This document shows positions 1-7,147 of a stretch of 30,465 nt of DNA, piece after piece. The stretch is taken from the NCBI GenBank assembly GCA_965262455.1, contig CBDHFH010000001.1, positions 1-30,465 of the forward strand, read 5' to 3'. Position numbers and translations under genes: made by a program. This DNA is from UBA1858 sp965262455. GTDB taxonomy: Bacteria > Pseudomonadota > Gammaproteobacteria > UBA4575. Positions within the stretch are counted from its first letter, which is position 1. Every line of letters begins with the position of its first letter. The notes under the pieces were generated by a model. That model had not been told where the DNA came from. It searched no databases and worked only from the letters and a program-made list of their open reading frames with translations.

Positions 1-243
1 CAACAGTTTTAATGAGGCTAAAAATTGTTTGAAAAAATCGATCGATATGACAACGTTACCAGATATTAAAGCTGAATTAACTTCATAGTGCTTAATGGGC
101 GGTGGTTGCTTTAATGTGACAAGTGGGAGTTTAAGTAGCTCAGTTTCTCGATCAATGATCGATTGGTAATGTTTGCTTTCAGCGCGCCGACCAAAAAAAT
201 AGCCCAACGCAAGTAATGTGACGAGAATTATAATATCTAGCAT
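1..243 (-). CDS. YbjQ-family (DUF74) protein with N-terminal membrane anchor, partial
   Basis: This gene runs off the left edge, so only the first 81 codons are visible. It starts at an ATG sharing one base with the stop of the YbjQ-family gene above it (TAATG), so the two are translationally coupled. Residues 2-14 (LDIIILVTLLALG) form one membrane segment followed by basic residues (GRRAESK), which fits a single N-terminal anchor with the rest in the cytoplasm. Near residue 60 the sequence enters the start of a YbjQ/DUF74 domain (SGNVVISIDFFKQFLASLK), which matches the VQGNTIRAKHVGKDILAGFK region of its neighbour. YbjQ proteins are small pentameric proteins annotated as heavy-metal-binding on thin evidence; the biochemical role is unknown. 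The family call is inference from about 25 residues plus the tandem context. Confidence 0.7.
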   Translation of the reverse strand, partial: MLDIIILVTLLALGYFFGRRAESKHYQSIIDRETELLKLPLVTLKQPPPIKHYEVNSALISGNVVISIDFFKQFLASLKLL

Positions 244-557
244 TATTCGACTCTCACTGCGGTGCCATAAGCATACAGCTCTGCAGCCCCTTGTGCTACG
301 GAAGAGGTGCTGTAACGAACGTTGATAATCGCATTCGCACCCATCGATTCAGCTTGTTGAATCATTCTATTGGTAGCTTCCTTGCGAGATTCTGACAGCA
401 GCTCAGTATATGCGCCCAATTCGCCACCGAAGATATTTTTAAAGCCCGCTAAGATATCTTTGCCAACATGTTTTGCACGTATTGTATTGCCTTGAACTAA
501 GCCATAATGTTCAATAATTTTCTTACCCGGGACTTCTTCAATATTAGTTAAAATCAT
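243..557 (-). CDS. YbjQ family protein (UPF0145 / DUF74)
   Basis: The product is 104 residues, close to the roughly 107 of E. coli YbjQ, and spans the whole domain. Family features visible are VQGNTIRAKHVGKDI near residues 21-35, FKNIFGGELGAYTELL near 39-54, and the C-terminal GANAIINVRYSTS strand followed by ELYAYGTAVRV. There is no signal peptide or membrane segment, so it is a soluble cytoplasmic protein. The family is labelled heavy-metal-binding but no conserved Cys/His cluster is present here, and its function is not established. The next gene on this strand is a membrane-anchored paralogue that overlaps its stop, so both are made from one transcript. An AGGAT ribosome site lies about 8 bases before the ATG. 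Confidence 0.88.
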   Translation of the reverse strand: MILTNIEEVPGKKIIEHYGLVQGNTIRAKHVGKDILAGFKNIFGGELGAYTELLSESRKEATNRMIQQAESMGANAIINVRYSTSSVAQGAAELYAYGTAVRVE

Positions 558-717
558 TATATCTATCCTAAATTAAACCACACAATTTTTTAACGTATAT
601 AATTCTCATTAGCAAGTATAATGTCGCACATTACATATAGTGTAAATATAGTAATTCATACTCATGAAAGTGCTTGTAACGTGATGCTAAGTTCATACAT
701 TATTTTGTAAACTTCCC

Positions 718-747
718 TTGATTTATAAAATTCTGCCCAAATATATT
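718..747 (+). promoter_or_regulatory. Candidate sigma-70 promoter for the 779-1263 gene pair
   Basis: TTGATT at 718-723 resembles a -35 element (4 of 6 matches). Eighteen bases later TATATT at 742-747 resembles a -10 element (5 of 6). It lies about 30 bases before the chosen ATG at 779. It is read by eye in an AT-rich gap, so chance matches are likely. Confidence 0.35.
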
Positions 748-778
748 GAAAAGCTATAGACTTAATAAAGGCGATGCA

Positions 779-949
779 ATGGACGAAGATTATTTGATGA
801 TTGAACAAGGAGAAGGCGTTGACACATATTATTTTGCCTGCACAAAAAGTGGGGCGATATATTATGGTGCGGCTAATGAGAATATGGAGCTAACCAGTGA
901 ATGGAAGCTGGTCAGTGTCGACGCTGATACGATGGAAACAATTCACTGA
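779..949 (+). CDS. Small protein of unknown function (56 aa)
   Basis: I do not recognise this protein. The frame is open from a TTG at 746, but the ATG at 779 is preferred because AAGG sits 7 bases before it. The TTG start would also fall on the candidate -10 element. The product is about 56 residues, acidic (MDEDYLMIEQGEG at the start) and soluble. Its pattern DTYYFACTKSGAIYYGAANEN looks like a short beta-rich fold. It has no signal peptide or membrane segment. It ends 29 bases before the DUF2470 gene and probably shares its transcript, since a terminator follows that gene and none lies between the two. Confidence 0.6.
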   Translation: MDEDYLMIEQGEGVDTYYFACTKSGAIYYGAANENMELTSEWKLVSVDADTMETIH

Positions 950-978
950 GAATAATTAAATTTTAAAAATTGTTTGTC

Positions 979-1263
979 ATGAGTCAATTTCAATTTGAGA
1001 AGCATGTTGAGCAAAAAATGATTGATCATATGAATGAAGATCATATTGATGCGCTGCATGATTATTGTCGAGTAAAAAATATTGATACTAACGACTCGCA
1101 ACCGACTATGGTGGCCATTGACTATGAGGGTTTTGATATTGAGGTAAATAACATCTGTCATCGATTTGAATTTATGTCGCCATGCACGACTGCCGAAGAT
1201 GTTAGGCATGCGCTAGTCGAACTAGCAAAACAAGCACGTAAAAAGCTAACAGTTCTGAATTAG
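979..1263 (+). CDS. Stand-alone DUF2470 domain protein (HugZ C-terminal-like)
   Basis: The 94-residue product consists almost entirely of a DUF2470 domain. The signature MIDHMNEDHIDALHDYC spans roughly residues 14-30, followed by MVAIDYEGFDIEV and a closing helix (AEDVRHALVELAKQARKKL). In the HugZ family of haem-handling proteins this domain follows a split-barrel flavin-type domain. Here that domain is absent, so this is the accessory domain alone. The HMNEDH histidines make haem or metal contact plausible, but that is inference. The frame is open three codons further upstream (TTG at 970), but ATG 979 gives the normal family start. A rho-independent terminator lies 44 bases after the stop. 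Confidence 0.82.
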   Translation: MSQFQFEKHVEQKMIDHMNEDHIDALHDYCRVKNIDTNDSQPTMVAIDYEGFDIEVNNICHRFEFMSPCTTAEDVRHALVELAKQARKKLTVLN

Positions 1264-1306
1264 CTTCATCACATGAAATAGTTGCACTATTTTGTAACTA
1301 CCCAGC

Positions 1307-1336
1307 TTGCTTATGCACTATGAGCAAACTTTTTTT
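1307..1336 (+). terminator. Rho-independent terminator after the DUF2470 gene
   Basis: TTGCTTAT (1307-1314) pairs with ATGAGCAA (1320-1327) as an 8-bp stem with one T-G wobble and a GCACT loop. It is followed by AC and a run of seven T at 1330-1336. It separates the 779-1263 pair from the cfa gene. Confidence 0.65.
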
Positions 1337-1400
1337 CTAATAATAAAAATTCTTTATCGCAATGATGAATTAAATGCATTTATTTTTTGTTAAATCAAAT

Positions 1401-1410
1401 TCTATACTAA
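1401..1410 (+). promoter_or_regulatory. Sigma-S-like extended -10 element of cfa
   Basis: TCTATACTAA closely fits the extended -10 preferred by sigma-S holoenzyme (C before TATACT, AA after). It would start transcription near 1415, giving a leader of about 45 bases before ATG 1461. No good -35 is visible at the expected distance, which sigma-S tolerates. E. coli cfa is known to have a sigma-S-dependent promoter, so the match is biologically sensible. Confidence 0.55.
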
Positions 1411-1460
1411 AGACTTCATAACAACTTGTAATAAATCGTGTGGTTCACGGAGGTCTAGTG

Positions 1461-2600
1461 ATGAAATCCATACATAATAAATTTGAAGAGATACTCGCTC
1501 TCGCTGATATTAAAGTATCCGGTAATCGTCCTTGGGACATTAAAATTCACAACGAGCAATTTTATAACCGGGTTTTTTCTGATGGCACATTAGCATTAGG
1601 TGAAGGCTATATGGATGGCTGGTGGGACACTGAAAGTGTCGATCAGTTTATATGTAACCTGCTTAAATTTGATATTGAGTCGAAAGTTGAGCCTTATAAA
1701 ATGTTGGCGTTAGCAATACGCGCCAAGTTTACTAATCTGCAAAGTATCTCGCGTGCCTTTCAGGTAGGAAATACCCATTATAATTTGGGCAATCGTTTAT
1801 TTGAAATCATGTTGGATAAACGTATGACCTATACATGTGGCTACTGGAAACAAGCAACTGATCTTGATGCGGCTCAAGAAGCCAAGCTAGATCTTATCTG
1901 TAAGAAAATCCAGTTACAGCCCGGGCAGCATGTGCTTGATATTGGTTGTGGCTGGGGAAGCTTTGCTAAGTTTGCCGCTGAAAATTATGCTGCTAAAGTG
2001 ACTGGAATCACCATATCAACAGAGCAAGCGGAGTATGCGAAAAATTTATGCCAAGGGCTGCCCATTGAGATAAGAGTGCAAGACTATCGACTGTTAGATG
2101 AAAAATTCGATCATATAATTTCAATAGGTATGTTTGAACATGTAGGTAGTAAAAACTATCGGTCGTATTTTGAAGTTGCAAATAAATGCTTAGCAGATGA
2201 AGGTTTGTTTTTACTGCATACCATTGGTGGGCTAGTGACTAAGCCAACTCCTGACCCTTGGATACACAAGTATATTTTCCCTAATGGTCAGATTCCGTCT
2301 TTGACAGAAATAGCCGGTGCCAGTGAGAAACTTTTTGTCATTGAAGACTTGCATAACTTTGGTGCTTATTATGATAAGACGTTGATGACATGGTTTAAAA
2401 ACTTCGACCAAGGTTGGTCTGAATTGAAGCCTGATTATGGTGAGCGCTTTTACCGTATGTGGAAATACTATTTGCAATCGTGTGCAGGCGCTTTTCGAGC
2501 GCGTGATATTCAATTATGGCAGCTTGTATTGTCTAAGAGTGGCGTGCAAGGCGTCTATGACCGCTGTGATAATTTATCTTCATTTCAAGCTGGCAGATAG
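1461..2600 (+). CDS. cfa: Cyclopropane-fatty-acyl-phospholipid synthase
   Basis: The enzyme transfers a methylene group from SAM to cis double bonds of membrane phospholipid acyl chains, a stationary-phase and acid-stress response. The product is 379 residues (E. coli Cfa has 382). The N-terminal lipid-binding domain carries LGEGYMDGWW; the methyltransferase domain has motif I LDIGCGWG at about 159-166. By alignment from memory with E. coli Cfa, the bicarbonate-site residues are all kept: Cys126 (TYTCGYW), Glu226 (MFEHVG), His253 (LLHTIGG) and Tyr304 (GAYYDKTL). The C-terminal GAFRARDIQLWQLV block is also intact. The frame is open from GTG 1440, but GGAGG 7 bases before ATG 1461 fixes the start. 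It stands alone behind a sigma-S-like promoter and contrasts with the divergent paralogue at 7716-8984. Confidence 0.96.
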   Translation: MKSIHNKFEEILALADIKVSGNRPWDIKIHNEQFYNRVFSDGTLALGEGYMDGWWDTESVDQFICNLLKFDIESKVEPYKMLALAIRAKFTNLQSISRAFQVGNTHYNLGNRLFEIMLDKRMTYTCGYWKQATDLDAAQEAKLDLICKKIQLQPGQHVLDIGCGWGSFAKFAAENYAAKVTGITISTEQAEYAKNLCQGLPIEIRVQDYRLLDEKFDHIISIGMFEHVGSKNYRSYFEVANKCLADEGLFLLHTIGGLVTKPTPDPWIHKYIFPNGQIPSLTEIAGASEKLFVIEDLHNFGAYYDKTLMTWFKNFDQGWSELKPDYGERFYRMWKYYLQSCAGAFRARDIQLWQLVLSKSGVQGVYDRCDNLSSFQAGR

Positions 2601-2605
2601 AAAAT

Positions 2606-2628
2606 ACGCCGCGAGAATTTTGCGGCGT
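2606..2628. terminator. Hairpin terminator shared by convergent cfa and channel genes
   Basis: ACGCCGC (2606-2612) pairs perfectly with GCGGCGT (2622-2628) around a 9-base loop. On the minus strand the stem is followed by ATTTTCT, a usable T tract for the channel gene. On the plus strand the tail is poor in T, so it is a weaker stop for cfa. It fills the gap between the two stop codons. Confidence 0.7.
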
Positions 2629-2642
2629 TACTAATCTCTGAA

Positions 2643-3311
2643 TTAATGGTTATTAGATCGTTGTGAAACATGCATGCCAACTAATCTCGCTATCATTACT
2701 ACCAGATAGATTTGTCCAAAAAATCCCTCGATAATTGTTGTTAGTTTTGCAGGATGGCTGGCGGGAACAACGTCGCCATAACCCACAGTTAATAATGTGA
2801 TAAAGCTAAAGTAAATCTTTTCCAGGCCTGATTTGCTCTCTGAAAAAACGACAAAATCATTGGTAAGTGACGACACGAATGAATTGGGATAAACGATATC
2901 TATAAGTGTGTATATGTAAGCGAATGCAAACCCTAACAGCAAATAGACACATAGTGACTCAGCGATAGTATCTATTGTGACAATATCATTGGCAAAAATA
3001 TTTTTTAATATTAATGCCATGGCAAGTAACAGTGTCAGAAAAGAAGACGTTTGGCTAATAAGCATAGTTGCGGTATTAGCGCTATTAACAATATGTAACC
3101 ATGATGAAGCAAGTGCAATGGATGCAATAAGTATGTAAATAATCAAAACATTTCTTTTTGTCCCAATCACAAGCATTATTACAAACAGCAGTAATGTAAA
3201 TGCCAACAATGAGGGGATGGGACCCAACATCGGCGCAAGCAAGATATTTCCCACCAGGGCTAATAGCAAAAGGCTGAATTGCCATTTGGACAAAAAATTA
3301 ATCACGTTCAA
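2643..3311 (-). CDS. Six-TM potassium channel family protein
   Basis: The product is 222 residues of inner-membrane ion channel. The selectivity filter TVGYGD is at 175-180, preceded by a pore helix (KIYFSFITLL). It is flanked by segments at about 117-140 and 192-214, the Ion_trans_2 two-TM pore unit. Four more hydrophobic segments lie before it, at about 11-28, 32-50, 53-74 and 84-104. That gives a Kv-like six-segment plan, but I see no regular row of arginines in the fourth segment, so voltage gating is not supported. There is no RCK/TrkA-N or cyclic-nucleotide domain after the pore; the tail is about ten residues. It lies after the NYN gene on the same strand with a short gap. The ion specificity is strong from the filter, the physiological role unknown. 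Confidence 0.88.
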   Translation of the reverse strand: MNVINFLSKWQFSLLLLALVGNILLAPMLGPIPSLLAFTLLLFVIMLVIGTKRNVLIIYILIASIALASSWLHIVNSANTATMLISQTSSFLTLLLAMALILKNIFANDIVTIDTIAESLCVYLLLGFAFAYIYTLIDIVYPNSFVSSLTNDFVVFSESKSGLEKIYFSFITLLTVGYGDVVPASHPAKLTTIIEGFFGQIYLVVMIARLVGMHVSQRSNNH

Positions 3312-3363
3312 AGTATATGTCGAGTAAGAACGTGATTGTTGACAGGCATACTAATCAGCGCTG

Positions 3364-4119
3364 TTATTGCCCGGGGTCGATGTATTGACTTTGAGGGTAG
3401 TCGGGCTGGTAGGTTTTTGAAGAAGACGTGTCTTTTACTGTTTCCAGAATGTCTGACTCATTGGATTGAGGCTGTTTGTCCTCAAAGTTATCCGTGGAGT
3501 CTTCTTGATTAACATTCGTTTGATCATTGTTAGAGTTGCTTTCGTTGGCTGCTTGTTTGCCGTTGCCATTCGATTGCGATTTTTTATTGCTACGACGCTT
3601 GTTTTGCTTGTTACTTTGATTTGCCTGTTTGGGGGAATAAGTAAACCAATCATCCTCATTGATACGATAATGATGGTCGCATTCTTCTTTAATAATATGC
3701 GCGGTAGTCGCATCAACAGAAGCGATCTCAACGCGTACACCTTCTGATTTTAAGTGACGTACCAGTTCTATATAGTCTGAGTCACCAGACATAATCACAA
3801 TTGTATCCACCTTGCTGGCCAACTGCATGGCATTAATTGACAGCGGGATATCTGCAGATTTATGGCAGGGGCGTACCGAACCATGAAAGAATTCATGCAA
3901 TCGGTCTTTTAATTTTTGTGAGATTTGCTTACCTTCGCGAAAGTAAATAAGGCGATTAAGGCCACGGTTACCTAATAGCTTGGGAATTAATTTATCAAAG
4001 TTGAGCATTGTATTCGCGTCTTTAGTTTGATCATGAATACTGCGTTCAATATTATTGCCATCAATAAGGATAGCGACTGTCTGACTGATGCTGACATCTT
4101 CAGGCTTTTGTTCACTCAT
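3364..4119 (-). CDS. NYN domain (LabA/DUF88-like PIN-fold) protein with low-complexity tail
   Basis: Residues 14-160 form a NYN domain, a PIN-like fold of putative metal-dependent RNases. ILIDGNNIE (17-25) holds the first acidic site, KSADIPLSINAMQLA (87-101) the second, and IMSGDSDYIELV (109-120) the third. The second site commonly reads KxxDxxLxxD; here the last position is Asn96, so one acidic residue seems lost. From about residue 163 the protein becomes Asn/Gln/Ser/Lys-rich (KQNKRRSNKKSQSNGNGK), then acidic, and ends in a Pro/Tyr/Gln-rich stretch. It looks disordered, with a basic patch suited to nucleic acid binding. An AAGGA ribosome site precedes the ATG. The family call is strong; RNase activity is inference and uncertain given Asn96. 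Confidence 0.85.
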   Translation of the reverse strand: MSEQKPEDVSISQTVAILIDGNNIERSIHDQTKDANTMLNFDKLIPKLLGNRGLNRLIYFREGKQISQKLKDRLHEFFHGSVRPCHKSADIPLSINAMQLASKVDTIVIMSGDSDYIELVRHLKSEGVRVEIASVDATTAHIIKEECDHHYRINEDDWFTYSPKQANQSNKQNKRRSNKKSQSNGNGKQAANESNSNNDQTNVNQEDSTDNFEDKQPQSNESDILETVKDTSSSKTYQPDYPQSQYIDPGQ

Positions 4120-4228
4120 GAATAGTCCTTTAAGGCTGAATATAATCTAGCCAATTATTATTTTAGGAATGTGTATAAAAAATAAATACGAAGGTGGGTA
4201 TATATATAAAGCCGCACGCTCCGTGTAA

Positions 4229-4255
4229 TGCTTATGTAGGTATAAACAATAAGCA
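4229..4255. repeat. Short inverted repeat between tcdA and the NYN gene
   Basis: TGCTTAT (4229-4235) and ATAAGCA (4249-4255) are perfect inverse copies around a 13-base spacer. There is no T run on either side, so a terminator is not supported. It lies upstream of the NYN gene and could be an operator or a chance match in AT-rich DNA. Confidence 0.3.
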
Positions 4256-4331
4256 CTATTATAGGGGTTTCTATGAGTAAGGTAAAATCATTTTTAAAAA
4301 ACGCGCTTATCTCACCGATTAACTGCGTCAT

Positions 4332-5111
4332 TTAGCTGTTAGCTACAAAATTTAATACGTAAGAGCTAGCAACCATGCCGAAGCTGGCAGTGACAGCTGT
4401 CAACGAGCCAAAGCCATTTGCGCAGTTTAAACCGCTGAGATTGGTGCAGGCTGATTTTTGTTTACTGACTTCTTGTTCGTCTGTTGGGTAGCGCAATTGT
4501 TCGTTGGAGTATACGCAAGGAATATCAAAACGGCGTTGTTTATTTCTTGGGAAGCCATGATGTACGCGCAATTGCTTGCGTGTTTTTGCTAACAGTGAAT
4601 CGCCCTCGGAGCGTGATAAATCTGCGACGTTGATGCGGGTAGGGTCCACTCTGCCACCTGCACCACCTATAGTGAGTAGTTTCTTTTTATTGCTGCGGCA
4701 ATAATGGATCAAGGCGGCTTTAATGCGAAACTGGTCGATACAATCAATAATATAATCAAAGTCTTGGTTTAAATAGGTTTCAATATTGTCAAACGTGATG
4801 TGATCATCAATTAATGTTGTTTCACACTGGGGGTTGATCAATGCAATACGATCACTCATTGCCTGTATTTTGGCTTGCCCCAATGTTGTGTCGAGAGCGT
4901 GTATTTGTCGATTAATATTCGATTCGGCGATATGGTCTAAATCGATTAACGTTAGCTTGCCCACAGCACTGCGAGCTAATGATTCAACGACCCACGAACC
5001 AACCCCGCCAATGCCAATGGTGCAAATGTGGCAATTGATGATTTTTTGATAAGCTACCTGACCATAAAGTCTTTGAATGCCTACAAAACGACGTGATTGT
5101 ACAAGTTCCAT
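4332..5111 (-). CDS. tcdA: tRNA threonylcarbamoyladenosine dehydratase TcdA
   Basis: TcdA uses ATP to cyclise t6A at position 37 of ANN-decoding tRNAs into ct6A, improving decoding. The product is 259 residues of E1-like ThiF/MoeB fold. The nucleotide loop GIGGVGSW is at 33-40, DLDHIAESNINRQIHALD runs from 57, and the IDQFRIKAALIHYCR region and GGAGGRVDPTRI follow. The C-terminal CANGFGSLTAVTASFG block is typical of TcdA (YgdL/CsdL), not of ubiquitin-like activators. It is slightly shorter at the C-terminus than the E. coli protein. It is divergent from the TatD gene with 70 bases between, so both promoters lie there. No convincing ribosome site is seen before the ATG. Confidence 0.94.
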   Translation of the reverse strand: MELVQSRRFVGIQRLYGQVAYQKIINCHICTIGIGGVGSWVVESLARSAVGKLTLIDLDHIAESNINRQIHALDTTLGQAKIQAMSDRIALINPQCETTLIDDHITFDNIETYLNQDFDYIIDCIDQFRIKAALIHYCRSNKKKLLTIGGAGGRVDPTRINVADLSRSEGDSLLAKTRKQLRVHHGFPRNKQRRFDIPCVYSNEQLRYPTDEQEVSKQKSACTNLSGLNCANGFGSLTAVTASFGMVASSYVLNFVANS

Positions 5112-5181
5112 AGGAGTGTAATGATTGAATATATTAGTGCGTATAGCAATAATCTAGTCGGACTTTATCTGTTATGTCTGT

Positions 5182-5952
5182 ATGAAAATTATTGATACTC
5201 ACTGTCACCTTGATTTTGACGCATATGCCAAGGATCGAGACGAGGTGTTGTCACGCGCCAGGGAAAATGGTTTGTGTGCATTCGTAGTGCCTGCAGTGAA
5301 GATGTCCACTTGGGATAGTTTGCTTTCCTTTTGCAATCAACACGACGATATTTACTATGCATTGGGGTTACACCCCATGTTTATTGAAAGTCATTGCCAA
5401 ACGCATGTGGAGTCATTACGCAGGTATGTACAGTCATCTCAGCCCGTGGCTATCGGTGAGATTGGACTCGATTTCTTTGATCGATCACGTTCAATTGAGA
5501 AACAACATGAGATATTTAAACAACAGTTAATCGTTGCTGGCGAGATGGATCTACCGGTAATTTTGCATGTGAGAAAAGCTCATGAAGAAGTGCTGGCTTG
5601 TTTGGCAAAGTATCCTGTCAAAGGCGGAGTGGCGCATGCATTCAATGGTAGCCTGCAGCAGGCAGAGCGGTATATGCAGTATGGGTTTAAATTTGGGTTT
5701 GGCGGCATGCTAACGTACGAGCGATCGAGTAAGCTCCGATTGCTTGCCAAGCAATTACCCATTACCTCAATCGTGCTAGAAACCGATTCGCCAGATATGA
5801 CGGTGCAAGCACATCGAGGTGAGCGCAATAATCCTGAATATATTATTGATTGCTTACAGGCACTGGCGGATGTGCGAGAAATGAAGGTGGAAGACGTTGC
5901 ACGTTACACAACCAATAATGCGCATGAACTATTTGCGCCGATCAAGGTGTGA
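5182..5952 (+). CDS. TatD family metal-dependent hydrolase (YjjV-like)
   Basis: The product is 256 residues of TIM-barrel metal-dependent hydrolase, full length for the family. Metal ligands are visible in order: DTHCHLD (5-11), GEIGLDFF with its Glu, ILHVRKAHEE, AHAFNGS and LETDSPDM near the C-terminus. Characterised members are 3'-5' exonucleases or deoxyribonucleases. The sequence reads closer to the YjjV branch than to TatD itself, so I give no symbol. It is soluble and cytoplasmic, and begins an operon with the HExxH gene 3 bases after its stop and msrA beyond. The ATG lacks a clear Shine-Dalgarno. Confidence 0.92.
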   Translation: MKIIDTHCHLDFDAYAKDRDEVLSRARENGLCAFVVPAVKMSTWDSLLSFCNQHDDIYYALGLHPMFIESHCQTHVESLRRYVQSSQPVAIGEIGLDFFDRSRSIEKQHEIFKQQLIVAGEMDLPVILHVRKAHEEVLACLAKYPVKGGVAHAFNGSLQQAERYMQYGFKFGFGGMLTYERSSKLRLLAKQLPITSIVLETDSPDMTVQAHRGERNNPEYIIDCLQALADVREMKVEDVARYTTNNAHELFAPIKV

Positions 5953-5955
5953 AAT

Positions 5956-6495
5956 ATGACGTTGGCTTATTATCGTCGCTTTAATAAAACGCAAAAAACA
6001 ATTGCGCGTAAAAGTGATGCCTTAAACCCGATCGCTATAAAAAACAGGCAAGATTTTCCCGTCTGCTTACAACAACTTGAAGCCCATCTTAAGATGGGCA
6101 ATGTTGCGCTAGTTGAAAGGAGTAGTCAGCAGATAGTTGATGCGATTTGCCAACCATTGAGATGTGGCAATATGCGTGTATCCAGTGCGCGTGTCCATGT
6201 GCTGGAGCAACGTCCTCATGATGATTACGGTGAATTGCATGGTCTCTATGAGCCAGTAGATCATGCTCGCATCAGAGCGCGTTTATATGTCTGGATGAAA
6301 ACAGCCAAACGCCAGCAAGTTGTGGCGTACAAGACATTTTTAAGAACGTTGATACACGAACTGTGTCATCATTTAGATTATGAATATTATCAGCTTGATG
6401 ATTCGCTACACACACAAGGGTTTTTTCAACGTGAGTCAAGTTTATTTAAACAGCTGCAAAATTGTAGATTTGTAGATAAGGATGTAATTAAATAA
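5956..6495 (+). CDS. Putative zincin-type metallopeptidase, family not recognised
   Basis: The product is 179 residues with HELCHHLDYE starting at residue 134, the HExxH zinc motif. A further His at 152 (SLHTQGFFQRES) could be the third ligand. A predicted helix precedes the motif (KTFLRTLI), as in zincin active-site helices. The N-terminal 110 residues have no domain I recognise; ARIRARLYVWMKTAKR reads like a beta strand and basic helix before the active site. No signal peptide, so it acts in the cytoplasm. SprT-like proteases have a comparable HExCH motif, but the downstream pattern differs. It overlaps neither neighbour but is packed between TatD-family and msrA genes, 3 bases from each. 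AAGGTG gives a good ribosome site inside the previous stop. Confidence 0.72.
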   Translation: MTLAYYRRFNKTQKTIARKSDALNPIAIKNRQDFPVCLQQLEAHLKMGNVALVERSSQQIVDAICQPLRCGNMRVSSARVHVLEQRPHDDYGELHGLYEPVDHARIRARLYVWMKTAKRQQVVAYKTFLRTLIHELCHHLDYEYYQLDDSLHTQGFFQRESSLFKQLQNCRFVDKDVIK

Positions 6496-6498
6496 TTT

Positions 6499-7134
6499 AT
6501 GTTTGGATTATCACCCATCAAAGACAGGCTGCCGACAGCACAAGAAGCACTGCCTGGTAGAGACGCTGTGATGCAAGTATCGACAGACCATTATGTTAAT
6601 GGCAATAGGATCACTGCGCCATTTCCACAAAACATCCAAATGATCATGTTTGGTTTGGGTTGTTTTTGGGGTGCTGAGAGAAAATTTTGGCAAACACCCG
6701 GCGTGTATTCGACTGCGGTGGGTTATGCTGGCGGACTGACGCCCAATGCAACGTATGAAGAAGTTTGCACAGGGCTGACAGGGCATAATGAAGTCGTGTT
6801 GGTTATGTTTGATCCCGCGGAAATTATTGTTGAGACACTGCTTAAAGTATTTTGGCAGTCGCACAATCCCACTCAAGGTATGCGACAAGGCAATGATAAA
6901 GGCACGCAATATCGCTCCGGAATTTATACTTTCACTGATGATCAATTAGAACTGGCAAATCAGTCCAAACAGTCATATGCACGCAAATTACAGCAAGCAG
7001 GTTACGGCAGTATAACTACCGAGATTATGTCTGCTCCAGAATTTTATTATGCAGAAGACTATCACCAACAATATCTCGCAAAAAATCCCAATGGCTATTG
7101 TGGTCTTGGTGGGTTGGATATTTCATACGACTGA
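6499..7134 (+). CDS. msrA: Peptide methionine sulfoxide reductase MsrA
   Basis: MsrA reduces methionine-S-sulfoxide in proteins or free, with thioredoxin as electron source. The product is 211 residues (E. coli MsrA 212). The catalytic GCFWGAE is at 54-60 with Cys55. GYAGG and the THNPTQ-equivalent SHNPTQGMRQGNDKGTQYRS block follow. The resolving Cys201 lies in NGYCGLGG near the end. The N-terminal extension of about 45 residues before the core is like E. coli MsrA. There is no signal peptide, so it is cytoplasmic. It closes the operon begun by the TatD-family gene and converges with the lipid-modification operon 13 bases beyond. No terminator is obvious after it. Confidence 0.96.
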   Translation: MFGLSPIKDRLPTAQEALPGRDAVMQVSTDHYVNGNRITAPFPQNIQMIMFGLGCFWGAERKFWQTPGVYSTAVGYAGGLTPNATYEEVCTGLTGHNEVVLVMFDPAEIIVETLLKVFWQSHNPTQGMRQGNDKGTQYRSGIYTFTDDQLELANQSKQSYARKLQQAGYGSITTEIMSAPEFYYAEDYHQQYLAKNPNGYCGLGGLDISYD

Positions 7135-7147
7135 AAAGCCGTACGAT

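Noticed and set aside
2232..2513. Minus-strand frame inside cfa
   Set aside because: The coding strand carries a full-length, motif-complete Cfa; the antisense frame has no recognisable content.
3466..3747. Hydrophobic plus-strand frame that looks like a membrane protein
   Set aside because: It is the reverse of the Asn/Gln/Lys-rich NYN tail; the hydrophobicity is a by-product of complementing AAY/AAR codons.
6511..6945. Open frame of 144 residues on the minus strand
   Set aside because: It lies wholly antisense to msrA, has no family pattern and is rich in Cys/His/Arg as expected for a mirror frame.
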